The translations under genes were made by a program, and so were the position numbers. Positions 1 to 6,562 of a stretch of 9,596 nucleotides of DNA are shown here, in pieces. The DNA comes from Betaproteobacteria bacterium UBA6904 (GTDB taxonomy: Bacteria; Pseudomonadota; Gammaproteobacteria; Burkholderiales; SG8-39). Within the stretch, counting starts at the first letter, position 1. Each line of letters starts with the position of its first letter. The stretch spans positions 11,989 to 21,584 of the forward strand of contig DKBI01000149.1 in NCBI GenBank assembly GCA_002451175.1, written 5' to 3'. The notes beneath the pieces were generated by a model that saw only the letters and a list, made by a program, of their open reading frames with translations, had not been told where the DNA came from and ran no database searches.

Positions 1-618
1 GGTCAGCAGCTCGTAGAGCACCACACCGAGACAGTACATGTCGGCATGATGCGTGAGCGGCCCCTCCTCCAGTTGCTCCGGCGACATGTAGTAAGGCGAA
101 CCTATGCTGGCCGTCTGCACCGACTGTGCCTTGCGCAGCAGCGCGGCACCGAAATCGGCGATCTTCACGTCGGTGCCCTTGGCGATCATGATGTTCGCCG
201 GCTTGATGTCGCGATGGACTATGCCCTCGTTGAACGCGTAGGCGAGCGCGCCGCAGCACTTGAAGGCGATCTGCAGCACATCGGGCACAGGGAGCAGCGT
301 TTCCGCGCTCACGTGCTGCGACAGGTCGCCGCCCGAGACCACCTCCATGGCGATGTGGCCGGAATCCTCCTGCACCACGGCATCGAGAATGCTGACGATG
401 TGCGGGTGCTTGAGCTTGCCCGCGAGCGAAGCCTCATTGAGGAACTGCGAACGGTATACGGAGCCGAACTCGGGGTCCTTGAACACCTCGGGTTCGATCA
501 CCTTGAGCGCGACCTCGCTGCCCGAAAACGTGTCGACGGCGAGGTAGACCGTGCCGGTCGCGCCCTTGCCGAGCTGCTTGCGGATGTCGTACTTGCCAAT
601 CTGCAGGCTCAGATCCAT
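1..618 (-). CDS. Hanks-type serine/threonine protein kinase, N-terminal part (cut by window edge)
   Basis: This gene encodes a cytoplasmic eukaryotic-like Ser/Thr kinase domain that transfers phosphate from ATP to protein hydroxyls; its targets are unknown. The 206 visible residues carry the kinase landmarks in order: glycine-rich loop GKGATGTVY (17-25), catalytic Lys39 in VALK, helix-C Glu62, HRDIKPAN (135-142, catalytic Asp137), DFG (155-157) and SPE (179-181, the APE position), then Asp193 of subdomain IX. All key residues are intact, so this should be an active kinase. The reading frame is still open at the window edge, so the C-terminal lobe and any sensor or membrane segment lie outside. 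The ATG at 618 was chosen because it sits about 16 residues before the glycine loop and is preceded by a weak GGAAAA. The start codon lies inside a perfect inverted repeat (615-627). The SRAP gene is 183 bp upstream on the same strand. Confidence 0.95.
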   Translation of the reverse strand, partial: MDLSLQIGKYDIRKQLGKGATGTVYLAVDTFSGSEVALKVIEPEVFKDPEFGSVYRSQFLNEASLAGKLKHPHIVSILDAVVQEDSGHIAMEVVSGGDLSQHVSAETLLPVPDVLQIAFKCCGALAYAFNEGIVHRDIKPANIMIAKGTDVKIADFGAALLRKAQSVQTASIGSPYYMSPEQLEEGPLTHHADMYCLGVVLYELLT

Positions 619-627
619 TTCAAATGG
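615..627. repeat. Perfect inverted repeat over the kinase start codon
   Basis: CCATTT-C-AAATGG is a perfect 6-bp dyad around one central base, and it contains the kinase ATG (618-616 on the minus strand). It is AT-rich compared with its surroundings. It could be a protein-binding site or a weak structure at the translation start, but it may also be chance; no second copy was seen in the window. Confidence 0.3.
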
Positions 628-660
628 TTTTTCCACTTGGTCCGGTCCCCTATGTCTCAG

Positions 661-729
661 CTAAGACGCGATCGCCGGCACCGGCACTTCCGGCGGCGGC
701 AGTTCGAAGCAACGCAAATGGTGATGCAT
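661..729 (-). CDS. Possible 22-residue leader or small protein upstream of the kinase
   Basis: This small ORF lies in the gap between the SRAP gene and the kinase gene, on the same strand as both. It begins ATG-CAT-CAC-CAT and ends at a TAG 42 nt before the kinase ATG. The product would be 22 residues, starting MHHHLRCFEL and continuing with a proline/valine-rich stretch. An in-frame TAG lies four codons before the ATG, so it is not the tail of a longer frame. There is no Shine-Dalgarno sequence, but a TAGAAT hexamer ends exactly 6 nt before the ATG, as at the SRAP and DUF2189 starts. I do not recognise the peptide. It could be a real leaderless small protein, an upstream ORF affecting kinase expression, or chance in a 183-bp gap. 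Confidence 0.22.
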   Translation of the reverse strand: MHHHLRCFELPPPEVPVPAIAS

Positions 730-735
730 GACGCC

Positions 736-741
736 ATTCTA
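736..741 (-). promoter_or_regulatory. Candidate -10 element for the kinase leader region
   Basis: Read on the minus strand this is TAGAAT, 5 of 6 matches to TATAAT. It lies between the SRAP stop and the kinase start, and its expected transcription start is at or next to the ATG at 729. No convincing -35 hexamer is seen at 16-18 nt, so support is weak. If real, the kinase mRNA would carry a 5' leader of about 110 nt. Confidence 0.28.
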
Positions 742-801
742 ACCTTAGCCGCTGCCCTTGGCACATGGCCGAATTCGGTCGATGCCGCTGCGTTTGCAAT
801 C

Positions 802-1482
802 TCAATCCAAGGGCGCGCCCGCCGGTTCGATCAGTTCCGGCCCCTGGTTGCGGGCATTGCCGATGCCGCGGCCGACAGGAAAGGCGTCGAGTTCCCCCGC
901 CGGACAGCTCGCGATCAGCGGCTGGATCTGCGCCGGGTCGCGCAGCGCCGGGTCGAGCCAGCGCGCGTACTGCGCGCGCGGAACGATCGCCGGCATGCGG
1001 TCGTGGATGCGCTTCATCAGCGCGTTCGGCTCGGTGGTGATGATGGTGAACGAGCGCAGTTCGCCCCCGGGTCCCGTCCAGCTCTCCCACAAGCCGGCGA
1101 ACGCGAACAGCCCGCCGCCTTTGGGCCTGATGAGATAAGGCTGCTTGCCGCCCTGCTCCAGCTTCCATTCGTAGAAGCCCGTCGCCGGAACCAGGCAGCG
1201 GCGCTGCCGGAACGCCGCGCGAAACGCGGGTTTGACGGCTGCGCTTTCGCCGCGCGCATTGATGGTCTTGTAGCCTATGGTCTGGTCCTTGGCCCAATGC
1301 GGGATCAGACCCCAATGGTGCCAGCATGCCCGCCTGAGCCCGTCTTCGTTGGTGATCACCAGCTGCTCGGTCGCAGGCGCCACGTTATAGCGCGCCAGCC
1401 CCTGCGCGCCCAGTTCGGTCTCGACTTGAAACGCATCGTAGAGCGCCTGCGCATCGGTGATGATGTTGTACCTGCCGCACAT
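802..1482 (-). CDS. SRAP-domain (YedK/HMCES family) abasic-site DNA-protein crosslink protein
   Basis: SRAP proteins bind abasic sites in single-stranded DNA and form a covalent thiazolidine link through their N-terminal cysteine, shielding the lesion at replication forks. The gene encodes 226 residues, close to E. coli YedK. Family residues are all present: Cys2 in MCGRYN (exposed after Met removal), RYNVAP at 31-36, Asn75 and Arg77 in NARGES, Glu105 in TGFYEWK, and His160 in the KRIHDRMP block. The frame is open 12 codons further upstream, but the start must be the ATG at 1482, because only that places the catalytic Cys at position 2. No Shine-Dalgarno sequence precedes this ATG; a CATAAT hexamer ends 6 nt before it, suggesting a leaderless mRNA. 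The gene is divergent from the DUF2189 gene across 92 bp. Confidence 0.96.
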   Translation of the reverse strand: MCGRYNIITDAQALYDAFQVETELGAQGLARYNVAPATEQLVITNEDGLRRACWHHWGLIPHWAKDQTIGYKTINARGESAAVKPAFRAAFRQRRCLVPATGFYEWKLEQGGKQPYLIRPKGGGLFAFAGLWESWTGPGGELRSFTIITTEPNALMKRIHDRMPAIVPRAQYARWLDPALRDPAQIQPLIASCPAGELDAFPVGRGIGNARNQGPELIEPAGAPLD

Positions 1483-1488
1483 GGATCG

Positions 1489-1494
1489 ATTATG
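1489..1494 (-). promoter_or_regulatory. Candidate -10 element of the SRAP gene (leaderless type)
   Basis: On the minus strand this reads CATAAT, 5 of 6 matches to the sigma-70 -10 consensus, followed by 6 nt and then the SRAP ATG. Transcription would start at or within a base of the A of the ATG. A weak TTGCGG lies 18 nt upstream as a possible -35. The upstream flank (1494-1523) is GC-rich and self-complementary. Confidence 0.45.
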
Positions 1495-1540
1495 CGGCTG
1501 CCGCACGCGGCGCCGCAAGCCGCGGCACAGGCGCCATGTG

Positions 1541-1568
1541 TTGCCAAGCGCGGCGTTTAAAGTATATT
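1541..1568 (+). promoter_or_regulatory. Candidate sigma-70 promoter of the DUF2189 gene (leaderless type)
   Basis: TTGCCA (1541-1546, 5 of 6 to TTGACA) and TATATT (1563-1568, 5 of 6 to TATAAT) are separated by 16 nt. The -10 box ends 6 nt before the ATG at 1575, so the transcript would begin at the start codon. No Shine-Dalgarno sequence is present in this stretch. Confidence 0.5.
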
Positions 1569-1574
1569 CGCGCC

Positions 1575-2405
1575 ATGACCGATACCAGCACCCCCCCTCA
1601 GGGCGACGCGCAAGCGTCTTTTCCGAGGATACGCAGCATAGGCCCGGGCGCGCCCTGGCGCTGGCTCAAAGCCGCCGCCCGCGACCTGCGGCGTGCGCGC
1701 GCGAGCAGCCTGTTCTACGGTGTCGCCTTTGCCGCCGCCGGATGGCTGATGCAGTTCGTGTTCGCCCACGCCTACGCGCTGTTCGCCGGCTTGGCTACAG
1801 GTTTTCTGCTGCTCGGTCCCTGCCTGTGCATGGGACTGTACGACATCAGCCGCCGCCTCGAGCGCGGTGAAACGCCGCGCCTGGGCGCAAGCGGAATCGC
1901 CTGGGGCGCCATCCTCGGCAATATCGGCGTATTCGCCGTGGTGCTGGCCGTGATACTGCTGGTCTGGGCGCGCGCCTCGATGGTGATATTCGCGCTCTCC
2001 TACCACGGCGGCGTGCCGTCCTTCGCCGATGTCGTACGCGCGGTGTTCGGCTTCGAACAACCCGCTTTCGCACTGCTTTACTTCGCCGCCGGCGGTCTGT
2101 TCGCGCTCCTGGTGTATGCGATCAGCGTCATTGCCGTGCCGCTGATGCTCGATCGCAACACGGATGCGGTGACCGCGGCCATCGCCAGCCTCGTCGCCTG
2201 CGGCAAGAATCCGGGTCCGCTGCTGCTGTGGGCGGCATACATCGCCGCCCTCACTGCGCTGGGATTCGCTACGCTGTTTTTCGGCCTCGTCGTGGTCACG
2301 CCGCTGATCGGCCACGCCAGCTGGCATGCCTACCGCGATCTGGTCGAGCCGCTGCCCGGCGGTTCCGCCCGGGATCAGGCGGCGGCCGCCCCCGCGCAGC
2401 CGTAG
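1575..2405 (+). CDS. DUF2189-type polytopic inner-membrane protein
   Basis: This gene encodes a 276-residue integral membrane protein of unknown function. It has a short polar N-terminus, a basic amphipathic stretch with WRWLKAAARDLRRAR (28-42), then about six hydrophobic segments near residues 46-62, 65-88, 108-131, 162-190 and 215-247 (some of these would hold two helices). It ends with a conserved-looking HASWHAYRDLV (247-257) and an Ala/Pro-rich tail. The Trp-Leu-x-x-Ala-x-x-Asp-Leu entry to the first helix and the terminal SWHAYRDL motif are what I recall of DUF2189 proteins, and the length fits. The ATG at 1575 was chosen over an in-frame ATG at 1536 because the candidate -35 and -10 boxes lie between them and the extra 13 residues look non-native. 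The SDR gene follows 104 bp downstream. No catalytic motif is visible, so transport, channel or scaffold roles cannot be separated. Confidence 0.85.
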   Translation: MTDTSTPPQGDAQASFPRIRSIGPGAPWRWLKAAARDLRRARASSLFYGVAFAAAGWLMQFVFAHAYALFAGLATGFLLLGPCLCMGLYDISRRLERGETPRLGASGIAWGAILGNIGVFAVVLAVILLVWARASMVIFALSYHGGVPSFADVVRAVFGFEQPAFALLYFAAGGLFALLVYAISVIAVPLMLDRNTDAVTAAIASLVACGKNPGPLLLWAAYIAALTALGFATLFFGLVVVTPLIGHASWHAYRDLVEPLPGGSARDQAAAAPAQP

Positions 2406-2416
2406 CCGAACGCGGA

Positions 2417-2454
2417 GGTCGCGCTGCGCGGCGAGGCCTACGCGGGCCGCGACC
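2417..2454 (+). repeat. GC-rich inverted repeat between DUF2189 and SDR genes
   Basis: GGTCGCG (2417-2423) and CGCGACC (2448-2454) can pair as a 7-bp stem around a 24-nt GC-rich loop, starting about 12 nt after the DUF2189 stop. No run of T follows, so it is not a clear intrinsic terminator; it may be a weak attenuating hairpin or simply reflect base composition. Confidence 0.25.
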
Positions 2455-2498
2455 GGGTGTTAGGATTGCGGCCAGTCTGTCGAGATCCATTCAACTTC

Positions 2499-2504
2499 GG
2501 GAAG
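2499..2504 (+). promoter_or_regulatory. Ribosome-binding site of the SDR gene
   Basis: GGGAAG lies 5 nt before the ATG at 2510 and decides that start within a frame that stays open far upstream. It contrasts with the DUF2189 gene just upstream, which has no such site. Confidence 0.5.
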
Positions 2505-2509
2505 ACACC

Positions 2510-3256
2510 ATGTCAGGCGTTGCCATCATTACCGGTTCGGGCCGCGGCATCGGCGCGGCGACGGCGAAGCTCGCCGCGAAGCGCGGCTATGCGGTATGCG
2601 TGAACTATCTGAAGGACCAGGCGCGCGCCGAGGCTGTCGTCGCGCAAATCCGCGCGGACGGGGGCAAGGCCATCCTGGTGCAGGCGGACACCGCGAACGA
2701 AGGCGAGGTGATTAAGATGTTCGAGCGCGTCGACGCCGAACTCGGACCGGTCAACGCACTGGTGAATAACGCCGGCATCACCGGGCGCGCCGGCCGCCTG
2801 GACAGTTTCAATGCCGAAACCATCCGGCGCGTGCTCGACGTCAACGTGACCGGTTCCATTTTCTGCGCGCAGCAGGCGGTGCGGCGCATGTCCACCAAGA
2901 ACGGTGGTGCGGGCGGCGCCATCGTCAACGTTTCCTCGCTGGCCGCGACCCTGGGCGGCGCCAATCAATGGATTCCTTATGCCGCCGCCAAAGGCGCGAT
3001 CAACAGCTTCACCCTGGGACTCGCAAAGGAGGTGGCGGCCGAAGGCATACGCGTCAACGGCATCAGCCCCGGGCTGATACAGACCGAGATCCACGCCGAG
3101 GCCGGTGTGGGCGAGCGCCTCAAAACCATCATTCCGATGGTGCCGATGGGGCGCCTGGGCACGGCGGAAGAATGCGCCGAGGCGATCCTGTGGCTGCTCT
3201 CGGGCGAAGCCGCCTACATGATAGGCAGCACGCTCACGCTGTCCGGCGGACGGTAA
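2510..3256 (+). CDS. YgfF-like classical short-chain dehydrogenase/reductase
   Basis: This gene encodes a cytoplasmic NAD(P)-dependent oxidoreductase of the classical SDR family; the substrate is unknown. The 248 residues show the Rossmann motif TGSGRGIG (8-15), NNAG (86-89), Asn112 in DVNVTG, Ser143 in NVSS, the YAAAK pair Tyr157/Lys161, and RVNGISPG (181-188). The full Asn-Ser-Tyr-Lys catalytic set is therefore intact. By memory it resembles E. coli YgfF more than FabG, notably in the RRMSTKNGGAGGAIVNVSS block (125-143) and the IPM and GG-R ending. The start at 2510 puts the Rossmann glycines at the usual position. It is 104 bp after the DUF2189 gene on the same strand. Its 3' end faces mnmC across 87 bp (3257-3343), in which I see no convincing terminator or gene. 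Confidence 0.95.
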   Translation: MSGVAIITGSGRGIGAATAKLAAKRGYAVCVNYLKDQARAEAVVAQIRADGGKAILVQADTANEGEVIKMFERVDAELGPVNALVNNAGITGRAGRLDSFNAETIRRVLDVNVTGSIFCAQQAVRRMSTKNGGAGGAIVNVSSLAATLGGANQWIPYAAAKGAINSFTLGLAKEVAAEGIRVNGISPGLIQTEIHAEAGVGERLKTIIPMVPMGRLGTAEECAEAILWLLSGEAAYMIGSTLTLSGGR

Positions 3257-3343
3257 CCCAGTGCGTGTTCCGTGACATCAGGGACGCCTTCTCGCCGGCT
3301 CGCGGTTTAGTTTGCTAAGCGATCCTGGTTCGAGGACCGTCGA

Positions 3344-5266
3344 TCAAAGCGTTCCACGGCGCGCCTGCTTGAGCACGAAGCGCCCGGGATCGAGCGCGTC
3401 GACCAGATCTCCTTCCAACGGCAGCGGCTCGCCTTCGATCTGGCTGGCCAGCAATTCGCCCGCAAGCGCCGCCCACACCAGGCCGCGCGACGCGAAACCC
3501 GATGCGCAATAGAGTCCCGGACAGCGCGGCAGTTCGCCCAATTGCGCGCCGGCGAGCCGCGTCTTCTGCGCGCGTGCGGCTTCGAGTTCGGGCAGCGCGC
3601 CCACCAGCGGCAGATGATCCGGCGCCACGCAGCGAAAGCCCACGGCGCCATCGAGCGCGGCCGCGTCCAGCGCCACCCGCGCCTGCGGCAGCAGCTGCGC
3701 CAGGCGCGCGAGATTGGCCGCGTGGCCGCCCGCGCGGGGTTCCGGATCGTCGTCACCATGGTCGTAAGTGCTGCCGGTCACCACCATGTCTTCCACGGCG
3801 GGGAGCACATAGCCTGCGCCGGTGAGCACGACGCGCGGTGCAGTCAATCCGCCGGCGGGCAGGTAACTCACCTGCCCGCGTATCTGCTGCAGGGTTTGCG
3901 CCACCGGCGCCAGCCGCGTCATGTCGTTCGAATTGGCGAACACGAGCACGGGCGCGGCCGCGATCGTCTTGCCCTCGGTGTCCTGCGCCTCCCAGAGTTC
4001 GCCGCTGCGGCCGACGGCCTGCACCGTAGTGCCGAAATGCGCACGCAATGCCGGACCCGCCGCGCCCAGTTGCGCAGCGATCAGACTCATGGGACGCACC
4101 CAGCCGCCGCCGGGAAACCACCAGCCTCCTCGGTCCAGAGCGGCGCCCGCCAGGGCTTCGGCGGCCTCGCGCGCCAAGAACTGCGCATAGTCGGTCGGGA
4201 AACCCTGTTCCGCAATCGCCGCGATCATGCGCGTTTCGCTAACGGCATCGGCGCAGAGTTGCAGCACGCCGCAGCGCGCCCAGACCAGCGGCAGCCCCGA
4301 TTGTTCCAGCGCCTGCCAGTGCCGCAAGGCGTAAAGGAATCCGTTGCGCGAGGCGCGCGACAGGATGCAGTCGTCGCGCGAAACGTGCGGATGGAACACG
4401 CCCGCGTAGCGGGCCGGTGCCTGCGTTGACGGCAGGGCGCGGCTCTCGATCAGGTCCACGCCCCAGCCGCGCTGCGACAGGCGCTCGCTCACGGCGGCGC
4501 CGGCGATACCGGCGCCGATCACGATGGCGCGGCGCTCGCCGCCCTCGCCCGCGGCCGCCTGCGTGCGCCGCGGCGTATAACTGCCGCGCAGCATGTCGCG
4601 CTTGCGCCCGAAGCCTGGACATTTTTCCATGGCGAAGCCGGCGGCTTCCAGCGCCTGGCGCACCGCGGCTGCGCTGGAGTAAGTCGCGACGGTGGTCCCG
4701 GCGCGCGCGCGCCGCGCCAGCCCGCGCAGCAGCTGCGGCGACCACATTTCCTCGTTGAGCCGGGGGGCGAAGCCGTCGAGAAAAATCGCGTCGGCGCAAA
4801 GGCGCAGGCGCGGCACGAGTTCGGCGGCGTCGGCGAAGGCCAACGTCAGCGTCAGCCGCCCGCTCTCGAAATGCAGGCGGTGCAGGCCCGCAAGCGGCGC
4901 CGGCCACGCGTTTCGCAGCTGCTGCGCGAGCGGCGCGAATTCGCCGTAGCGCTGGTGCAGCAGCGCCAGTGCCGCGCGATCGAAGGGGTGCTTTTCGATC
5001 GAGACGTAATGCAGGCGCTCGCAGCGCGCTGGGTCTGCGCGCCATTGCTGCCAGGTGGCGAGGAAATTCAGCCCCAGGCCGAAGCCGGTTTCGACGATGG
5101 TGAAAACGCGCGCCTGCGCCCATCTCTGCGGCAGGCCGTTGCCGGCGATGAATACATGCCGCGCCTGACCCGGACCCGACTCCGCACTGTGGTACACGTC
5201 GCCATAGGTGCGCGAGTAGGGCGTTCCTTCGGGGTCAAACGCGAGTGCGGCCGGCTCTATGCGCAT
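3344..5266 (-). CDS. mnmC: Bifunctional tRNA 5-methylaminomethyl-2-thiouridine (mnm5s2U34) synthesis enzyme MnmC
   Basis: MnmC finishes the wobble-uridine modification begun by MnmEG. Its FAD domain removes the carboxymethyl group from cmnm5(s2)U34 to give nm5(s2)U34, and its methyltransferase domain then adds a methyl from SAM. The 640-residue protein (E. coli enzyme about 668) has both parts. The N-terminal methyltransferase has the SAM motif ETGFGLGLNFL (59-69) and catalytic FLDGFAP with Asp164. The FAD domain starts with VIGAGIAGAAVSERL (249-263) and includes RGQVSYLP (463-470), GFRCVAPDHLPLVG (543-556), and the closing FASRGLVWAALAGELLASQI (591-610). The N-terminus (RIEPAALAFDPEGTPYSRTY) lines up with E. 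coli MnmC within a few residues, supporting the ATG at 5266. It lies 21 bp after the DUF3443 gene and may share its transcript. The domain order and length look normal. Confidence 0.97.
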   Translation of the reverse strand: MRIEPAALAFDPEGTPYSRTYGDVYHSAESGPGQARHVFIAGNGLPQRWAQARVFTIVETGFGLGLNFLATWQQWRADPARCERLHYVSIEKHPFDRAALALLHQRYGEFAPLAQQLRNAWPAPLAGLHRLHFESGRLTLTLAFADAAELVPRLRLCADAIFLDGFAPRLNEEMWSPQLLRGLARRARAGTTVATYSSAAAVRQALEAAGFAMEKCPGFGRKRDMLRGSYTPRRTQAAAGEGGERRAIVIGAGIAGAAVSERLSQRGWGVDLIESRALPSTQAPARYAGVFHPHVSRDDCILSRASRNGFLYALRHWQALEQSGLPLVWARCGVLQLCADAVSETRMIAAIAEQGFPTDYAQFLAREAAEALAGAALDRGGWWFPGGGWVRPMSLIAAQLGAAGPALRAHFGTTVQAVGRSGELWEAQDTEGKTIAAAPVLVFANSNDMTRLAPVAQTLQQIRGQVSYLPAGGLTAPRVVLTGAGYVLPAVEDMVVTGSTYDHGDDDPEPRAGGHAANLARLAQLLPQARVALDAAALDGAVGFRCVAPDHLPLVGALPELEAARAQKTRLAGAQLGELPRCPGLYCASGFASRGLVWAALAGELLASQIEGEPLPLEGDLVDALDPGRFVLKQARRGTL

Positions 5267-5287
5267 GCGCGCATCCGCGCACCCGGC

Positions 5288-6559
5288 CTAAAACGCGACA
5301 TAAGGTCCGGGACCGGCGGGCGTGCTCGCGCCCTCGATCGCCGTGTACACCTTGCGGCCGTAAAAAAAAGGCAGGCCCCAGTCGAAACTGTTCGCCGCGA
5401 ACGGCGCGCCCAGGCTGCCGAACGCGGTATAGCTCGGATTGTCGGTCAGCAGTTTCGCCGCATCGGCGACGCTGAAAGCGATGGTTGCGCTGGTCCCGTT
5501 CCGGCCTTCGATGACGGCGGACCCGTTGACGGTCGATGCCGGACAGTAGAAGCCCGGGGCCGCCGAGGCGCTCGTGCACACCGCGATGGCATCGGGAAAG
5601 AACAGCCCGTTGGAGCCGCTGTCTATGAAGCTCGTCGTCAAGCTGCCGCCTTTGTAGCGCGTGGTGAAATTTCCGCTCGCCGGATCCACGCCGATCACGG
5701 TCGCACCTCCCAGCGCGTTGTTCGCCTGCGTGCCGATGCCGAACACCAGGAGTCCGTCGGCGCGCTCGGCGCCGGACCCGGGTATCGACGGCAGCTGGAT
5801 GAGCACGCCGTTGTTGTTGACGGAGAACTTCGACACCGGGTTCTGCACCTGCTGGTCCAGGGCGATCGGCGACTGCACGCAGATCGAGGCGCTGCAGACG
5901 TAATACATGCCGCGATTGTTGGGCAGGGTGCAGGCGCTGCCGCAGTCCTGCCGGAACACGCTCAGTCCGAGGATCCCGTTGGCGCGCAACTCCTGCACGC
6001 TGTTCTTCGACGGGCCGGTGGCTGCGCAGCGTAGCGGCGCCCCGAGGAAGGCCGGATCGCCGATCACCTGCAAGGCCAGGGATTTCGCCTGTTCGCTGGC
6101 CAGCCTCACGTCCGCCCGCTTTACCGGCCCCCAGGTATAGCCGTCGACGAATTGCGCGCATTCGAGCACCGGGATGCCGCCGGCATCCGTTTGCTGCACC
6201 AGCGCTTGCGCGAGCGCGGGCTGCAGCGCCGAGGCGAGTATCCTCAGCCCGGTGGATCCGGTATCCACCACGATGTGGTCCAGGGTCTGGCAGTTGGAAC
6301 TGCTGCCCGGCGCGCACACGGTGACGCTGGTAGTCAACAGGTTGACGTTGTTGCCGACCCCGCGTTCGACCGAAATCTGCTGCGAGTTCGGGTCGGTAGG
6401 CAGGACGGGTTTGATCGCCGGCGCGGGCGCTGGCGCTGGCGCCGGCGTGGGCGCGACCGCGCCGTCCGCACTCCCGCCTCCGCCCCCGCCTCCGCAACCC
6501 TGCACCAGCGCAAGGAACGCAAGAACAATCAGCGAGGGTAACTTGCGCATGCAGCCCAT
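5288..6559 (-). CDS. DUF3443 family lipoprotein with pepsin-like aspartic protease motifs
   Basis: This gene encodes a 423-residue envelope protein. The signal peptide ends in LALVQGC (lipobox, Cys22 lipidated), followed by a run of Gly and a Pro-Ala linker (38-49) that would hold the domain off the membrane. The core has two aspartyl motifs, IVVDTGSTGL (96-105, Asp99) and SFIDSGSNGLFFP (310-322, Asp313). NGILGLSVF (194-202) lies between them, NPVSKF is at 240-245, and WGLPFFYGRKVYTAIEG (394-410) is near the end. This order mirrors the two lobes of pepsin. The protein is recognised from memory as DUF3443; proteolysis has not, to my knowledge, been shown for the family. Many Cys residues suggest disulfides. 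The ATG at 6559 gives MGCMRK; the ATG at 6550 gives a cleaner signal peptide (MRKLPSL) and is a real alternative. It follows the DUF2844 gene after a 3-nt gap, in the same frame. Confidence 0.9.
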   Translation of the reverse strand: MGCMRKLPSLIVLAFLALVQGCGGGGGGGSADGAVAPTPAPAPAPAPAIKPVLPTDPNSQQISVERGVGNNVNLLTTSVTVCAPGSSSNCQTLDHIVVDTGSTGLRILASALQPALAQALVQQTDAGGIPVLECAQFVDGYTWGPVKRADVRLASEQAKSLALQVIGDPAFLGAPLRCAATGPSKNSVQELRANGILGLSVFRQDCGSACTLPNNRGMYYVCSASICVQSPIALDQQVQNPVSKFSVNNNGVLIQLPSIPGSGAERADGLLVFGIGTQANNALGGATVIGVDPASGNFTTRYKGGSLTTSFIDSGSNGLFFPDAIAVCTSASAAPGFYCPASTVNGSAVIEGRNGTSATIAFSVADAAKLLTDNPSYTAFGSLGAPFAANSFDWGLPFFYGRKVYTAIEGASTPAGPGPYVAF

Positions 6560-6562
6560 GCT

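Noticed and set aside
673..695. CGCCGG / CCGGCG hairpin upstream of the kinase as a possible SRAP terminator
   Set aside because: A 6-bp stem with an 11-nt loop in GC-rich DNA and no T run; no better than background.
769..778. 10-bp perfect palindrome CCGAATTCGG in the SRAP-kinase gap
   Set aside because: Too short and with no loop for a terminator, no T tract, and no second copy; a single such palindrome is expected by chance.
1494..1523. GC-rich self-complementary stretch in the SRAP/DUF2189 gap as an operator
   Set aside because: Several overlapping pairings of GCGGC with GCCGC are possible, none clearly preferred; simple GC repetition explains it.
46..1560. A 504-codon plus-strand open frame across the left end
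   Set aside because: It runs antisense to two clearly recognisable genes (kinase and SRAP) and crosses the gap between them. Its translation is Arg/Ala/His-rich with no recognisable motif, as expected of an antisense frame in GC-rich coding DNA.
3317..3342. GGTTCGAGGACC, resembling a tRNA T-arm, between the SDR and mnmC genes
   Set aside because: The T-stem does not pair properly, and there is no acceptor stem, anticodon arm or CCA within reach; no tRNA or attachment site can be supported.
4871..6034. A 387-codon plus-strand open frame
   Set aside because: Antisense to mnmC and the DUF3443 gene and spans their junction; composition is that of a shadow frame with no motif.
6421..6453. Tandem six-base repeats in the Pro-Ala linker of the DUF3443 gene as a phase-variation tract
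   Set aside because: The units are imperfect and hexameric, so slippage would change linker length without shifting frame; better explained as a low-complexity linker.
5235..6497. A 420-codon minus-strand frame overlapping the DUF3443 gene
   Set aside because: Same strand but shifted frame; Arg-rich translation without motifs, whereas the overlapping frame has the lipobox and both Asp motifs.
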